Of a stretch of 64,000 nucleotides of DNA, positions 1 to 11,271 are shown one piece after another. The stretch spans positions 40,097-104,096 of the forward strand of contig NZ_JOIX01000022.1 in the NCBI RefSeq assembly GCF_000720175.1, written 5' to 3'. A program made the position numbers and the translations under genes. The stretch is from Streptomyces sp. NRRL S-337 (GTDB lineage Bacteria > Actinomycetota > Actinomycetes > Streptomycetales > Streptomycetaceae). The first letter of the stretch is position 1. Each line of letters begins with the position of its first letter. The notes under the pieces were generated by a model that worked only from the letters and a program-made list of their open reading frames with translations, had not been told where the DNA came from and did not search any database.

Positions 1-906
1 CAGGCGGTGGGCCCCCAGGGCGTGCCCGACCTGGCGTACCGCGTCCTCACGGCCGAGGAGTTCGGTGAGCGGGGTGGGGAGGTTGGTGCGGGGGCGGTGG
101 TGTCGGGGCGGCCGCGCGCCCGGGGTGTGCGCCGGCGCTGTGGTGGCCACGGGCCGGGGCTGCCAGGGTTCCTGGCGCAGGATCGCCTGGTGGACCGCGG
201 TCAGTTCGGTGCCGGGATCGACGCCCAGTTCCTCGGCAAGCCGGGTGCGGATCTCGTCGTACGCGGCCAGCGCCTCGCTCTGCCGGCCGGACCGGTACAG
301 GGCGGTCAGCTGCAGCGCGCGCAGCCGTTCCCGCAGCGGGTGCCGGGCCACTAGAGGGGCCAGCTCGCCGGTCAGTGCGGTGTGCTCGCCCAGGTGCAGG
401 CGGGCCGCGGCGTGCTCCTCCAGGGCGGTCAGCCGCTGCTCCTCCAGGCCCTCGGCCACCGGGCGGATCAGGTCGTCGTCCGCGAAGCCGGCGAACGCCG
501 GGCCCTGCCAGAGGTCCAGCGCCTCGGCGAGCAGTCCGGCCCGTTCCGCCGCGGAGCGGGCGGTGCGGGCGCGGGTGGTGAGCGCGGTGAAGCGGCCGGC
601 GTCGAGGGCGTCGGCGGTGATGTCCAGCCGGTAGCCGGGCGGGGCGGTGGCCACGAGTGTGCGGGCGCCGGGTTCGGCGGTGTCCAGGGCGCGGCGGAGC
701 TGGGAGACCTTGCTCTGCAGGGACGCTGTGGGGTGGGCGGGCGGCCGCGGGCCCCAGAGGTGCTCGATGAGCCGGCCGGCTGCGACCGGGCGGCCGTGGT
801 GCGCCAGGAGGGCGGCGAGCAGGGCCCGTACCTTCTTCTCCGGGACGGGGGCGGGGCGGCCGTCGGCGGACCGCACGTCCAGCGGGGCCAGTACGCGGAA
901 CTGCAT
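1..906 (-). CDS. SARP-family transcriptional regulator, 5' part only
   Basis: The gene starts with ATG at 906 and runs off the left edge, so 302 residues are visible. They begin MQFRVLAPLDV and hold an OmpR-like winged-helix region (about 1-92, ending near PGYRLDI), then a bacterial transcriptional activation domain (about 95-245, with ELGVDPGTEL). The last visible residues, LLGREDAVRQVGHAL, look like the lead-in to an NB-ARC ATPase domain. That makes this an AfsR-type large SARP, not a short pathway activator. Such proteins activate secondary-metabolite or developmental genes. It lies 22 bp downstream of the HEPN gene on the same strand, so co-transcription is possible. Targets cannot be told from this fragment. 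Confidence 0.85.
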   Translation of the reverse strand, partial: MQFRVLAPLDVRSADGRPAPVPEKKVRALLAALLAHHGRPVAAGRLIEHLWGPRPPAHPTASLQSKVSQLRRALDTAEPGARTLVATAPPGYRLDITADALDAGRFTALTTRARTARSAAERAGLLAEALDLWQGPAFAGFADDDLIRPVAEGLEEQRLTALEEHAAARLHLGEHTALTGELAPLVARHPLRERLRALQLTALYRSGRQSEALAAYDEIRTRLAEELGVDPGTELTAVHQAILRQEPWQPRPVATTAPAHTPGARPPRHHRPRTNLPTPLTELLGREDAVRQVGHALGAHRL

Positions 907-928
907 GCGCACAACCGTACGAGGTGCG

Positions 929-2179
929 TCAGGAAACCGGCCGCGAGTCCGCCCAGATGCCCTCGAACTCCTCCCGGTACGTCTCGAACAGCCCGTGGTC
1001 GCCGTCGCGTCCGTCCCGGGCGTCCTGGCGGACGATGTCCCGGGAGCCACCGCGCAGGACGAAGACCGGGGATTCCATGCCGCGGCTCTTGCGGAGGTAC
1101 GGCTGGACGACGGCCACGCCGTCCGCCCCGTCGCCGTCGACGAGGTAGGCGGTGAACCGCGGGGTCTCGTCGAAGACCTGGATCTCGAAGGCGCCGGGGT
1201 CGCGCAGCCGGGCGCGCACCCGCCGCATGTGCAGGATGTTCATCTCGATGGAGCGGCTCATCTCGCCCTTCTTCAGGCCGATTTCCCGCTCCCGGCGGCG
1301 GACCGCGCTGCTCGCCGGGTTGAGGAAGAGCAGCCGGACCCGGCAGCCGGATTCGGCGAGCCGGACCAGGCGGCGGCCGGAGTAGTTCTGGACGAGGAGG
1401 TTGAGCCCGATGCCGACGGCGTCGAGCCGGCGGGCGCCGCCGAAGAGGTCCTCGGCCGGCAGCTGGCGCTGGAGGCGGACCCGGTCGGGGTGGACGCCGA
1501 TGACGTCGGCGTAGCGGTCCCCGACGAGGTCCTCGACGGCGTCGATGGGCAGTCGCCCGGAAATACGGGTGCCGGCACCGGAGCCGAGTATGTCCAGCAG
1601 CCGGGCGGAGGCGCGCTCGGCCTGGGCGAGGACGGTCTCGGACAGCGCGCGGTTGCGGGAGACGATGTTGCGGGCGACCTCCAGCTCGTCGAGGGCCAGT
1701 TCGACCTCCCGGCGGTCGTCGAAGTACGGCTCGAAGCAGGGCCAGTGCTGGACCATCAGTTCGCGGAGTTGCGGCAGCGTCAGGAAGCTGACGATGTTGT
1801 CGTCCGCGGGGTCGAGGAGGTAGCCCTTGCGGCGGCTGACCTCGCGGACCGCGACCGCCCGCTGCACCCATTCCTGACCGGCGGGTCCGGCCGCGGCGAT
1901 CACCCATTCGTCGCCGTGCACCGGCTCGTAGATGGGCCGCAGCACGGCCGCCACCACGGCCCGCAGCCGCTGCTCGACGAGATTCAGCCAGATGTAGGCA
2001 CGCCCGGCCCGGCGGGCACGGGTGCGCACCTCGCTCCATGCCTCGGCGCCCCAGTCCAGTTCCGCCCCGATCTCCAGCGGTCGTGCCAGGGACACCGCGC
2101 CGGGCGGTGCGTCGACGGAGCCGCCGTCATGCCCCTCATGACTCTCGTCACCAGGGGGCAACTCCAGCCCGCCGCTCAC
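929..2179 (-). CDS. SAV2148-type HEPN / DUF5919 protein
   Basis: This 416-residue protein matches the conserved streptomycete SAV2148 family as I remember it. The N-terminal half is helical and HEPN-like (about 30-200). The C-terminal half has the DUF5919 pattern LLVQNYSGRRL, then LLFLNPASSAV and FVLRGG. I prefer GTG at 2179 because GGAAGG lies 9 nt upstream; an in-frame TTG at 2209 would add ten residues. HEPN proteins are often RNases or nucleotide-binding modules, but I see no clear R-x4-6-H catalytic motif, so activity is unassigned. There is no signal peptide or membrane segment, so it is probably cytoplasmic. It precedes the SARP gene by 22 bp. Confidence 0.75.
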   Translation of the reverse strand: MSGGLELPPGDESHEGHDGGSVDAPPGAVSLARPLEIGAELDWGAEAWSEVRTRARRAGRAYIWLNLVEQRLRAVVAAVLRPIYEPVHGDEWVIAAAGPAGQEWVQRAVAVREVSRRKGYLLDPADDNIVSFLTLPQLRELMVQHWPCFEPYFDDRREVELALDELEVARNIVSRNRALSETVLAQAERASARLLDILGSGAGTRISGRLPIDAVEDLVGDRYADVIGVHPDRVRLQRQLPAEDLFGGARRLDAVGIGLNLLVQNYSGRRLVRLAESGCRVRLLFLNPASSAVRRREREIGLKKGEMSRSIEMNILHMRRVRARLRDPGAFEIQVFDETPRFTAYLVDGDGADGVAVVQPYLRKSRGMESPVFVLRGGSRDIVRQDARDGRDGDHGLFETYREEFEGIWADSRPVS

Positions 2180-2279
2180 CTGCCACCGCCTTCCGAACCC
2201 CCGTGCCAACGATCAAGGCAGACTACTGCGGTGCGGGAGGCGGTGCAGCAGGATGGGTCGAGTCGTCTACCAACTCCCC

Positions 2280-3632
2280 TTATCCATACTGCCCGTTGTG
2301 ACCGGCGAGGGCGGGCGGAGTGAGCGGATTCATAGCCGTGACGTCGCGTGGGACCAGCTGGAAGCCCTGCCAGTGGACGGGCATCGGCTCCTGGTCCTCG
2401 TCCCTGGCGATGTGGTGGAACCCGATGTTGACCCACGCGATGGGGTGTTTCAGCGGCTGTCCGTTGACCCAGGCGTCCACGCTCCGCCCGGTGTGCGGAC
2501 CGCAGTTGGCCAGGTTGTTGCTGGCGAACCGCTCGCAGGTGTTGTAGTCCGTGAAATAGACGTCGTGCCGGGTGTAACCGCGGCCGGTGTACTTGCTGGT
2601 GTGGCCCGGCACGATCTCGTACGAGCGCGGATGGCCGTCCTTGTTGCGGCCGTTGGGGCTGACCACCCGCCACCAGCGCAGCGGTCCGGCGTCGCCGGCG
2701 AGTTCCCGGGTGACGGGGGTACGGGTGGTGCGGATGGTGGGCGTGTTGCCGCCGCGGCGGGTGGTGGTGGCCGAATCGAACTGCTCGACCTTGTTGGCGG
2801 AGGATCCGTCCAGGCCGAAGTCGAGGCGCCAGAAGACGTTGTGGCTGTGGCTGGTGGCGTAGTCCTTGGCGCCCTTGCCGAGCGGCATGCCGCGGCCGTC
2901 GCCGGCGTCGTAGTCACCGGGTGAGACGGTGCCGGTGGCGCCGACCTGGAACGTCATGGTGCCGTCGCCGGCGAACCGCCATTCGGTGAGGTACTCGTAC
3001 CAGCCGACCTTGTTGACGGTGTAGACCAGCAGGTCCTGGCCCTGGAGCTGATAGGTCGGGGCGTGCTCGCCGGGGTAGGGGCCCATGCGGTAGGCGTGGC
3101 CGCGGGCGCGGGTGGTGGTGCACAGGCCGCTGACGTCGGGATGGGCGGGGTCGTAGGCGCCGGGCACCTTGACGGTCTTGATGGTGCCGCCGGGGCACTC
3201 GGCCGGGGTGAGCTTCTGCAGTCCCTGGGCGAAGCCCTGGCCGGTGAGGTCGTCGTACTCGTTCCTGCCGTCGTCGTAGGGGACGTGGATCTGGCCGAGC
3301 CGGGCGCTGGTGAGCACCTTGACCGGGCGGGGTTCGCCCTTGGGTTGGTACGAGACGTCGTCCAGCACCAGGCCGGCGTTGCCCTCGTAGTGCCAGCACA
3401 TCCGCCAGGTGGTGCCGCCGTCCAGCGTCCGGGAGATACGGAACACGGCGGAGCAGGGCGGGGCGGTCGCGGCGGCGCGGGCGCCGGGGGCTCCGGGGGC
3501 TTCGCGGGCTTCGGGGGCGGCCTGGACGGCCGGGGCGGTCAGCAGGGCGGTCGCGGCGAGCAGTAGAGGGGCGGCGGCGAGCGCGGTGGTGCGCCGGCGG
3601 ATGCGGGCACCGGCGTGGTGTCGTCCGGGCAT
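2280..3632 (-). CDS. Secreted copper-amine-oxidase-like protein, catalytic-domain part
   Basis: A 450-residue exported protein. The start is ATG at 3632 (MPGRHHAG), followed by a positively charged stretch and a hydrophobic signal segment ending near APAVQA. The body follows the copper amine oxidase core: a His-x-His copper pair (about 262 and 264, SHSHNVF), a third histidine near 407 (GFHHIAR) and the MPVHWQGF region. The tyrosine that would become topaquinone is at about 212, in GWYEY; the family consensus is N-Y-D/E, so Trp replaces Asn. I cannot find the usual YFD general-base motif either. The N2/N3 domains that normally precede this core are encoded by the next gene upstream. Amine oxidase activity is therefore doubtful. 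Confidence 0.7.
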   Translation of the reverse strand: MPGRHHAGARIRRRTTALAAAPLLLAATALLTAPAVQAAPEAREAPGAPGARAAATAPPCSAVFRISRTLDGGTTWRMCWHYEGNAGLVLDDVSYQPKGEPRPVKVLTSARLGQIHVPYDDGRNEYDDLTGQGFAQGLQKLTPAECPGGTIKTVKVPGAYDPAHPDVSGLCTTTRARGHAYRMGPYPGEHAPTYQLQGQDLLVYTVNKVGWYEYLTEWRFAGDGTMTFQVGATGTVSPGDYDAGDGRGMPLGKGAKDYATSHSHNVFWRLDFGLDGSSANKVEQFDSATTTRRGGNTPTIRTTRTPVTRELAGDAGPLRWWRVVSPNGRNKDGHPRSYEIVPGHTSKYTGRGYTRHDVYFTDYNTCERFASNNLANCGPHTGRSVDAWVNGQPLKHPIAWVNIGFHHIARDEDQEPMPVHWQGFQLVPRDVTAMNPLTPPALAGHNGQYG

Positions 3633-3672
3633 GGTGGCGGCTCCGGGGAGGGGGAGGGAGTGGCGGTGGCGG

Positions 3673-4482
3673 TCAGCCGAGGCGGGCGACGGTGCGGGCA
3701 CTGAGGTCGATCACGAGGCGGCGGGTGTCGATCCACGGGCCGTTCTTGACCTTGGTGAAGAGGCGGACGCAGCGGTGCGGTCCGCAGGCGGCCAGGGCGC
3801 CCGGGGCGTCGCCCTCGGCGCGGCCGCGGTAGACGAAGCCGGTGACCGCGAGCGGGTCGGGTCCGGTGAGGTCGTGGCCGGTGGCGTGGCGGTAGTCCTG
3901 TCGCAGTCCGGCGCCGAGCGGGTCGGCGATCAGCAGCCGGGCGGCCTCGACCGCCTCAACGGGGCTGGGTGGCGGCTGGACGCCGTGCTGGGTGTCGGTG
4001 GCCTCCACCGTGGAGGTGGTGAGATTGACCGTCGTGGTGACGTAGCCGTCGGTCGCGTAGTCGTAGAACGAGACCAGGGCCCGGCGCGGCGGGTCGGCCA
4101 GGCCGGCTTCCGAGGGACGGCGTTCGGCCAGATCGGTGAGGAGCGGCTCGGGCCCCGGGCGGCCGGTGACGTTCCTGGCGGCGTTGCGCAGGGCGCGCGG
4201 CTGCGCCAGGTCCCGGGCGCGCCGGAGCTCGTCGTCGGTGAGCGGATCGCGTCCCTGGCCGCGTTCGCCCTGGGTGCCGGCCGGCTCGACGACGCCCGGC
4301 GGCGGCGCCCCGGGACCGCGTCCCTGGGCCGAGGCGCCGGCCCCGGCCGGCCGGGTGTCCGTCGTGCCGGTGGCGCCGGCGCCGGCCGGCAGGGTGACGG
4401 CGGCCATGACGGCGGTACCGGTCAGCGCCAGGGCGGCGCCGGCGACGGCCTTCCCGAGGTGGCGGTGCAACAGTCGGTGCAC
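3673..4482 (-). CDS. Secreted protein resembling copper amine oxidase N2/N3 domains
   Basis: A 269-residue protein starting with GTG at 4482 behind a G-rich ribosome site. It has an N-terminal signal peptide (hydrophobic GAALALTGTAVMAAVTL) and a Pro/Gly-rich linker. The mature part contains RRALVSFYDYATDGYVTTTV and later VQPPPSPVEAVEAARLL. This is the pattern of the small alpha/beta N2 and N3 domains of copper amine oxidases. It ends 40 bp before the catalytic-domain gene, so the two are probably one operon and one split protein. A domain called as N2/N3 by eye could also be a general secreted module; the neighbour supports the call. Confidence 0.65.
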   Translation of the reverse strand: MHRLLHRHLGKAVAGAALALTGTAVMAAVTLPAGAGATGTTDTRPAGAGASAQGRGPGAPPPGVVEPAGTQGERGQGRDPLTDDELRRARDLAQPRALRNAARNVTGRPGPEPLLTDLAERRPSEAGLADPPRRALVSFYDYATDGYVTTTVNLTTSTVEATDTQHGVQPPPSPVEAVEAARLLIADPLGAGLRQDYRHATGHDLTGPDPLAVTGFVYRGRAEGDAPGALAACGPHRCVRLFTKVKNGPWIDTRRLVIDLSARTVARLG

Positions 4483-4495
4483 GGTTCCCCCCTGC

Positions 4496-4511
4496 TGTCA
4501 CATCTGTGACA
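4496..4511. promoter_or_regulatory. Near-palindromic TGTCAC/GTGACA element
   Basis: TGTCACATCTGTGACA has 7-bp arms around a 2-bp centre. It sits 14 bp upstream of the GTG start of the split amine-oxidase operon and about 210 bp upstream of glgX. The form recalls CRP-like or GntR-like operators, but no regulator is assigned. Confidence 0.35.
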
Positions 4512-4541
4512 TGCGGTCGCGGTCCCCCGTGGGTCCTCCAG

Positions 4542-4641
4542 TAGGACGACCATTAGGACGATCCGACATCCCGACAGGTTGCCACCATTCAGCGGGAATC
4601 TCGCGAAAATCCCTCTGTGAGGGACAAGTTGCGACAAGTTG
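4542..4641 (+). promoter_or_regulatory. Direct repeats upstream of glgX
   Basis: TAGGACGA occurs at 4542-4549 and 4554-4561, a 12-bp step. GACAAGTTG occurs at 4623-4631 and 4633-4641, a 10-bp step. Both pairs lie in the 239-bp gap before the glgX start, on the helical face expected for cooperatively bound sites. I do not recognise them as MalR or DasR boxes. Confidence 0.3.
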
Positions 4642-4721
4642 GGGAAGGAATTCCCCTCGGTCCGCGGACGTGTGTCGTGGAGTCGCCGCAGCGCCCGACG
4701 AGAAAGTGGAAGAGTCTACGC

Positions 4722-6953
<2,232 letters not shown>

Positions 6954-6956
6954 CGG

Positions 6957-7427
6957 CCGAGACCAGCCCGGCCTGGCCGGGCTGGTGCAGACGGTCGGTG
7001 AGGGCGGTGATGCCGGCCTGGCAGGCGCCGAAGAGGACACCCTGCAACGCCATCGAAACGCGCATCCGTGGACCGCCCGGGGCGTTCGCACGCGGGCCGG
7101 TGCGGCGGCGGCCGGTTGCCGTCCGGCGGGCCGGACCGCGGCCGCCGTCGGGTGCAGCGCGAACGCCGAACCGCAGGCGGCCGGCACCACCGGACGCTGG
7201 CCGTGCCGGTCGGCCAGCCTGCCGAGCAGCGGTCCGCCGGCCGTCCGACCCGCCGCCAGGGCCCCGCCCACGAGGCCCGCGGTGGCCAGTGAGCCGCTGG
7301 TGTCGGCCACCAGCAGGAGGCTGCCGAGCCGGCACATGGCGGTCGGGAGCCGGCCGAGGAAGGACACGAGGGGCAGCAGCGGCCCGCTCAGGGCGATCAC
7401 CCGGCGGTAGGCGGTGACGGCGGTCAT
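6957..7427 (-). pseudogene. Decayed MFS transporter
   Basis: From ATG 7427 the frame reads as the start of a major facilitator: GPLLPLVSFLGRLP, then a GRLADRHGQRPVV loop of the RxADRxGRR type. About residue 80 membrane character is lost. Sequence resembling later helices (ALQGVLFGACQAGITAL, LHQPGQAGLV) continues in another minus-strand frame and stops at the glgX end. A working MFS needs about 400 residues; only about 155 codons remain in two frames. It is therefore a deleted and frameshifted remnant, tail-to-tail with glgX. Confidence 0.75.
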
Positions 7428-7526
7428 CGCCCGACGTTATCCATCCGGGGCTGCGCGCCGTACGCACCGGACGTACGAAGCGGCCTGCCGCCCCGGCGCG
7501 GCACGTTGGAGGAAAGGACGACGCCA

Positions 7527-10190
7527 ATGCCGCGCAGCGATGACAGAACGGGCCGTCGGCGGGGTACGGGTGTTCCCATGACGCAGCCCTCGAGTTTGTC
7601 GCCGACCGCCACCTACCGGCTGCAGCTCCAGCCGGACTTCCCGTTCTCGGCCGCCGAGCGGGTGGTCCCCCATCTGGCCGCACTGGGCGTGTCCCATCTG
7701 CACCTGTCGCCGGTGCTGGAAGCGGTGCCGGGATCCACGCACGGGTACGACGTCGTCGACCACACGGAGGTACGGGCCGAACTGGGCGGCGAGCCGGGCC
7801 TGCGGTCACTGGCGGCGACCGCCCGGGCGCACGGCCTCGGACTGGTCGTCGACATCGTGCCGAACCACATGGCGGTGCCGGGGTCGACGTTTCTCAACAC
7901 GCCGCTGTGGGAGGTGCTGCGGGACGGCCCGGCGTCCCCGTACGCCCGCTGGTTCGACGTCGACTGGGACGGCGGGCACGACGGCCGGCTGCTGCTGCCG
8001 GTGCTGGGCGGGCGGATCGGCGACGAGGCACGGCACCTCCGCGTCGATCCGGAGGACGGGGTGCTGCGCTACCACGACAAGGTCTTCCCGCTGCGCCCCG
8101 GTACCGAGGAACTGCCGCTGCCGCACCTGCTGGAGGCGCAGTGGTACCGCCTCGCCTGGTGGCGGCTGGCCCGCAGCGAGCTCAACTACCGCCGCTTCTT
8201 CACCATTTCGGACCTCATCGCGGTGCGCGTCGAGGAGCCGGAGGTCTTCGAGGCGACGCACGCGACGGTGTTGCGGCTGATCCGCGAGGGCGTCATCGAC
8301 GGGCTGCGCATCGACCACCCGGACGGGTTGGCCGACCCCCTGGGCTATCTGGCGCGGCTGCGTGAGGCCACCGGCGGGCGCTGGACGGTCGTCGAGAAGA
8401 TCCTCACGGGCGAGGAGCGGCTGTCCGGCAGCTGGGCGTGCGCGGGCACCACCGGCTATGACGCGCTGCGCCACATCGACGGGCTCTTCGTCTGCCCGCA
8501 GGGCGCCGGGCGGCTCTTCTCCCATTACCGGGACTTCGTCACGCCGCTGGCCGACGAGGGTGGCGACTGGGAGGAGACGGTGCGCCGGGCCGCCTACGAG
8601 GTGGTCAGCCATGACCTGGCGGCCGAGGTGGAGCGGCTGGTGCGCACCGCGGCCCGGATCAGTGCGCGCGATCCGCGGCCGGGCGACCATGCGCCGTGGG
8701 CGTTGCGGCAGGCCCTTCGGGAACTGCTCGTCCGGCTGCCGGTCTACCGCCCGTACGCCGGCGACGCCTCGCGGGCGGTGCAGGACGCGGCGATGCTGGG
8801 CCGGGCGGCGGCCGGGGCGCGCACCGCGTTCCGGGTGCCCGAGGAGGCCCGGGCGGTGGACCTGATCCACGATCTCGCGCTCGGCGTCGGCCCGGACGGT
8901 GAAGCGGCGCTCGGCGAGGCGCCGGTCGCTGCCGACGGTCCCCACCCGGCCGACCGGACCGACCGTCCCGACCGGACCGACGGTCCCCACCGGGCCGACC
9001 GGCTCGACCGGGCCGACTTCGCCGCCCGTTTCGCCCAGACGGCGTCCGCGCTGCACGCCAAGTCCGTGGAGGACACCGCCTTCTACCGCTATCCGGTGCT
9101 GCTGTCGGCCTGTGAGGTGGGCGGCGACCCCGGTGAGCCCGCGCTCGGCCCGGAGGCGTTCCATGCGTACGGCGCCCGCATCCAGCGGGACTGGCCGGCG
9201 ACCGGCACGGTGCTCTCCACGCACGACACCAAGCGCAGCGCCGACGTCCGGGCGCGGATCGCGGTGCTGTCGGAGTGCCCGGACCGGTGGCGGGACGTGC
9301 TGGCCGGGATGGGAGAGGACGCGGTGTGCGGCGCCGGGGCGGCGTTGCTGCCCGCTGCCGGGCCGGCCGATCCGATGGTCTCCTGGCTGGCCTGGCAGAC
9401 CGCGTTCGGCCTGGGCGCCACCGCCGACGGGCCCGCGGCCACGGGGGCACCACCCAGCGAGAGCTGGGGACGGGTGGCGCCCGCGGTCCTCAAGGCCGTG
9501 CGGGAGGCCGGACTGCGCACCTCGTGGACGGAGCCGAACGCGGCGTACGAGGAGGCGGTGACGGAGTTCGTACGGACCGGGCCGTGCGGCGTGACGGCCG
9601 CGCCGCTGGCCGCGCTGACGGCGCAACTCGCGCCGTACATCCGCGCCAACGTCCTGGGTGCGGCGCTGCTGCACCTGACGATGCCGGGCGTCCCGGACCT
9701 CTATCAGGGGACCGAACTCACCTACTCCGCACTGGTCGACCCGGACAACCGGCGGCCCGCCGCCTTCCGCCCTGAGCTGCTCGCCGAGCTGGACGGCGGG
9801 ACGGAGGGAAGAGCGGACGGTGCGGGCGCGCCGCTCGATCTGGCCGGGGAGAAGCTGCGGTTGACCGCCGCGGCGCTGCGGCTGCGGCGGGCGCATCCGG
9901 AGTGGTTCGGCGCGGCCGGTTCGTACACCCCGGTGTACGCGGAGGGGCCGGCGGCCGAGCACTGTGTCGCCTTCTGCCGTACCGGGCGGGTGCTGACGGT
10001 GGTGACCCGGCTGTCGCTGCGCCTGGTGGAGACCGGCGGCTGGTGGGACACCGGGCTGCGGATGCCGCCGGGCGGCCCCTGGCGCGATGCGCTGTCGGGG
10101 GGAACCGGGCGGGAACTGCCGGGCGGAGAGGTGGTGGGGCTGAGCGAGCTGCTGTCCCGGTCGCCGGTGGCGTTGTTCGAACGGGAGTGA
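7527..10190 (+). CDS. treY: Maltooligosyl trehalose synthase TreY
   Basis: An 887-residue GH13 enzyme that turns the reducing-end maltose of a maltooligosaccharide into a trehalosyl end. ATG at 7527 has a near-ideal GGAGGAAAGG site 9 nt upstream, better than the in-frame ATG at 7578. Family motifs are clear: TYRLQLQPDFPF, HLHLSPVLEAVPGSTHGYDV, VDIVPNHMA, DGLRIDHPDGLADP, ELNYRRFF, SVEDTAFYRY and MPGVPDLYQGTEL. Two low-complexity insertions are visible: a D-R-T/A-rich run coded at about 8940-9020, and a short loop at about 9441-9480 coming from a hairpin repeat. GlgX supplies substrate and TreZ releases trehalose. Confidence 0.95.
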   Translation: MPRSDDRTGRRRGTGVPMTQPSSLSPTATYRLQLQPDFPFSAAERVVPHLAALGVSHLHLSPVLEAVPGSTHGYDVVDHTEVRAELGGEPGLRSLAATARAHGLGLVVDIVPNHMAVPGSTFLNTPLWEVLRDGPASPYARWFDVDWDGGHDGRLLLPVLGGRIGDEARHLRVDPEDGVLRYHDKVFPLRPGTEELPLPHLLEAQWYRLAWWRLARSELNYRRFFTISDLIAVRVEEPEVFEATHATVLRLIREGVIDGLRIDHPDGLADPLGYLARLREATGGRWTVVEKILTGEERLSGSWACAGTTGYDALRHIDGLFVCPQGAGRLFSHYRDFVTPLADEGGDWEETVRRAAYEVVSHDLAAEVERLVRTAARISARDPRPGDHAPWALRQALRELLVRLPVYRPYAGDASRAVQDAAMLGRAAAGARTAFRVPEEARAVDLIHDLALGVGPDGEAALGEAPVAADGPHPADRTDRPDRTDGPHRADRLDRADFAARFAQTASALHAKSVEDTAFYRYPVLLSACEVGGDPGEPALGPEAFHAYGARIQRDWPATGTVLSTHDTKRSADVRARIAVLSECPDRWRDVLAGMGEDAVCGAGAALLPAAGPADPMVSWLAWQTAFGLGATADGPAATGAPPSESWGRVAPAVLKAVREAGLRTSWTEPNAAYEEAVTEFVRTGPCGVTAAPLAALTAQLAPYIRANVLGAALLHLTMPGVPDLYQGTELTYSALVDPDNRRPAAFRPELLAELDGGTEGRADGAGAPLDLAGEKLRLTAAALRLRRAHPEWFGAAGSYTPVYAEGPAAEHCVAFCRTGRVLTVVTRLSLRLVETGGWWDTGLRMPPGGPWRDALSGGTGRELPGGEVVGLSELLSRSPVALFERE
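9441..9475 (+). repeat. Short hairpin repeat inside treY
   Basis: CCCAGC (9453-9458), loop GAGA, GCTGGG (9463-9468), flanked by GGGGGCACCA and GGTGGCGCCC. I recognise this form as a small repeat scattered through Streptomyces genomes, usually between genes. Here it is read through in frame as GAPPSESWG. Confidence 0.5.
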
Positions 10191-10233
10191 CGGGCCGGGG
10201 CGCCCTCCTTCCGGGGCGGGCCGTGGTTTTGGT

Positions 10234-11130
10234 TCAGGGGGTGTCCGCCGGGGAGGTGGCCGTGGCGCCGGTCGTGCGCAGGAGGTCGGTGAACTCCGCG
10301 GCGGCTCCGGTCAGTTGGACCCGCGAGAAGACCGTGATGTCGCGCCGCCACGGGGGGTCCGTGGGCACCGACGCGCAGTCCAGGCCGGTCAGTTCGTGGG
10401 CCGCGGTGAGCAGCACCCCGACGCCCGCCGAGGCCATCCGGACGGCGGTCGAGGTGTGCTGGGTGCGGACCGCGGTGCGCGGGGTGAAGCCGACCCGTTC
10501 GCACTCCAGGTCCAGCCAGCGCCGGCCGTCGACCACCGGCTCCAGGCTGCAGCGCACCCAGGGCCGGTCCGCGAGGTCCGCCAGCCGCACCGAGGCCCGG
10601 TCCGCGAGCGGATCGCCGCGCGGGACCACGAGCACCATGCGCTCGCTTCCGACGACGCTGACCGGCCCGGGCCAGTCCTTGGGGTGGGGCCCCAGCGCCA
10701 TGTCGGCCACCCCGCGCGCCATCTGTTCCTCCAGCTCACCGGTGGTGGCGTATTCGTGCAGCACCAGGCGTACGCCGGGGTGGGACCGGGCCCAGCGGGC
10801 GCAGACCTCCGGCAGCACGCCGAGGGCGTGCGCGTGCACCGTGGCGATGTGGAGTTCTCCGGTCCGGGCGCCGCCCGCGGCCAGGGCGGCGCGCCGGGCC
10901 TGCCGGGCGCTGCGCACGGCGAGTTCGGCGTGCGGGAAGTAGGCCCGGCCCATCGCGGTCAGACGTACGCCGCGCGGCATCCGCTCCAGCAGCGGGCCGC
11001 CGACCTCCCGTTCCAGTGCCTTGATCTGGTGGGAGAGGGCGGACTGGGTGACGTGCAGGGCCTCGGCGGCGCGGGTGAAGGACTCCTCTTCCACCACGGC
11101 TACGAGGTATTCCATCTGCCGCAGGCTCAT
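10234..11130 (-). CDS. LysR-family transcriptional regulator
   Basis: A 298-residue LysR regulator starting with ATG at 11130 (MSLRQMEYLVAVVEE) with GGGGAGG about 9 nt upstream. The N-terminal winged helix-turn-helix spans about 1-60 (SFTRAAEALHVTQSALSHQIKALE shortened: SFTRAAEALHVTQSALSHQ). The periplasmic-binding-like effector domain runs from about 90 (ELHIATVHA) to the end. It is divergent from the dihydrolipoamide dehydrogenase gene across 141 bp, so control of that gene, itself, or both is the simplest guess. The effector is unknown. Confidence 0.9.
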   Translation of the reverse strand: MSLRQMEYLVAVVEEESFTRAAEALHVTQSALSHQIKALEREVGGPLLERMPRGVRLTAMGRAYFPHAELAVRSARQARRAALAAGGARTGELHIATVHAHALGVLPEVCARWARSHPGVRLVLHEYATTGELEEQMARGVADMALGPHPKDWPGPVSVVGSERMVLVVPRGDPLADRASVRLADLADRPWVRCSLEPVVDGRRWLDLECERVGFTPRTAVRTQHTSTAVRMASAGVGVLLTAAHELTGLDCASVPTDPPWRRDITVFSRVQLTGAAAEFTDLLRTTGATATSPADTP

Positions 11131-11271
11131 GGCTGCGCCTCCCCGTGGGTGTCTGCGGCGCCGCGGTCGTTGCTCACCGTTGCTCCCGCCGCGCCGGCAT
11201 GACGATTCCTCATCAGCTCCATAAAAACATTGCCTTGGACTCATGGGTGCAGGTGGGCGGAGGCTGGGCCC

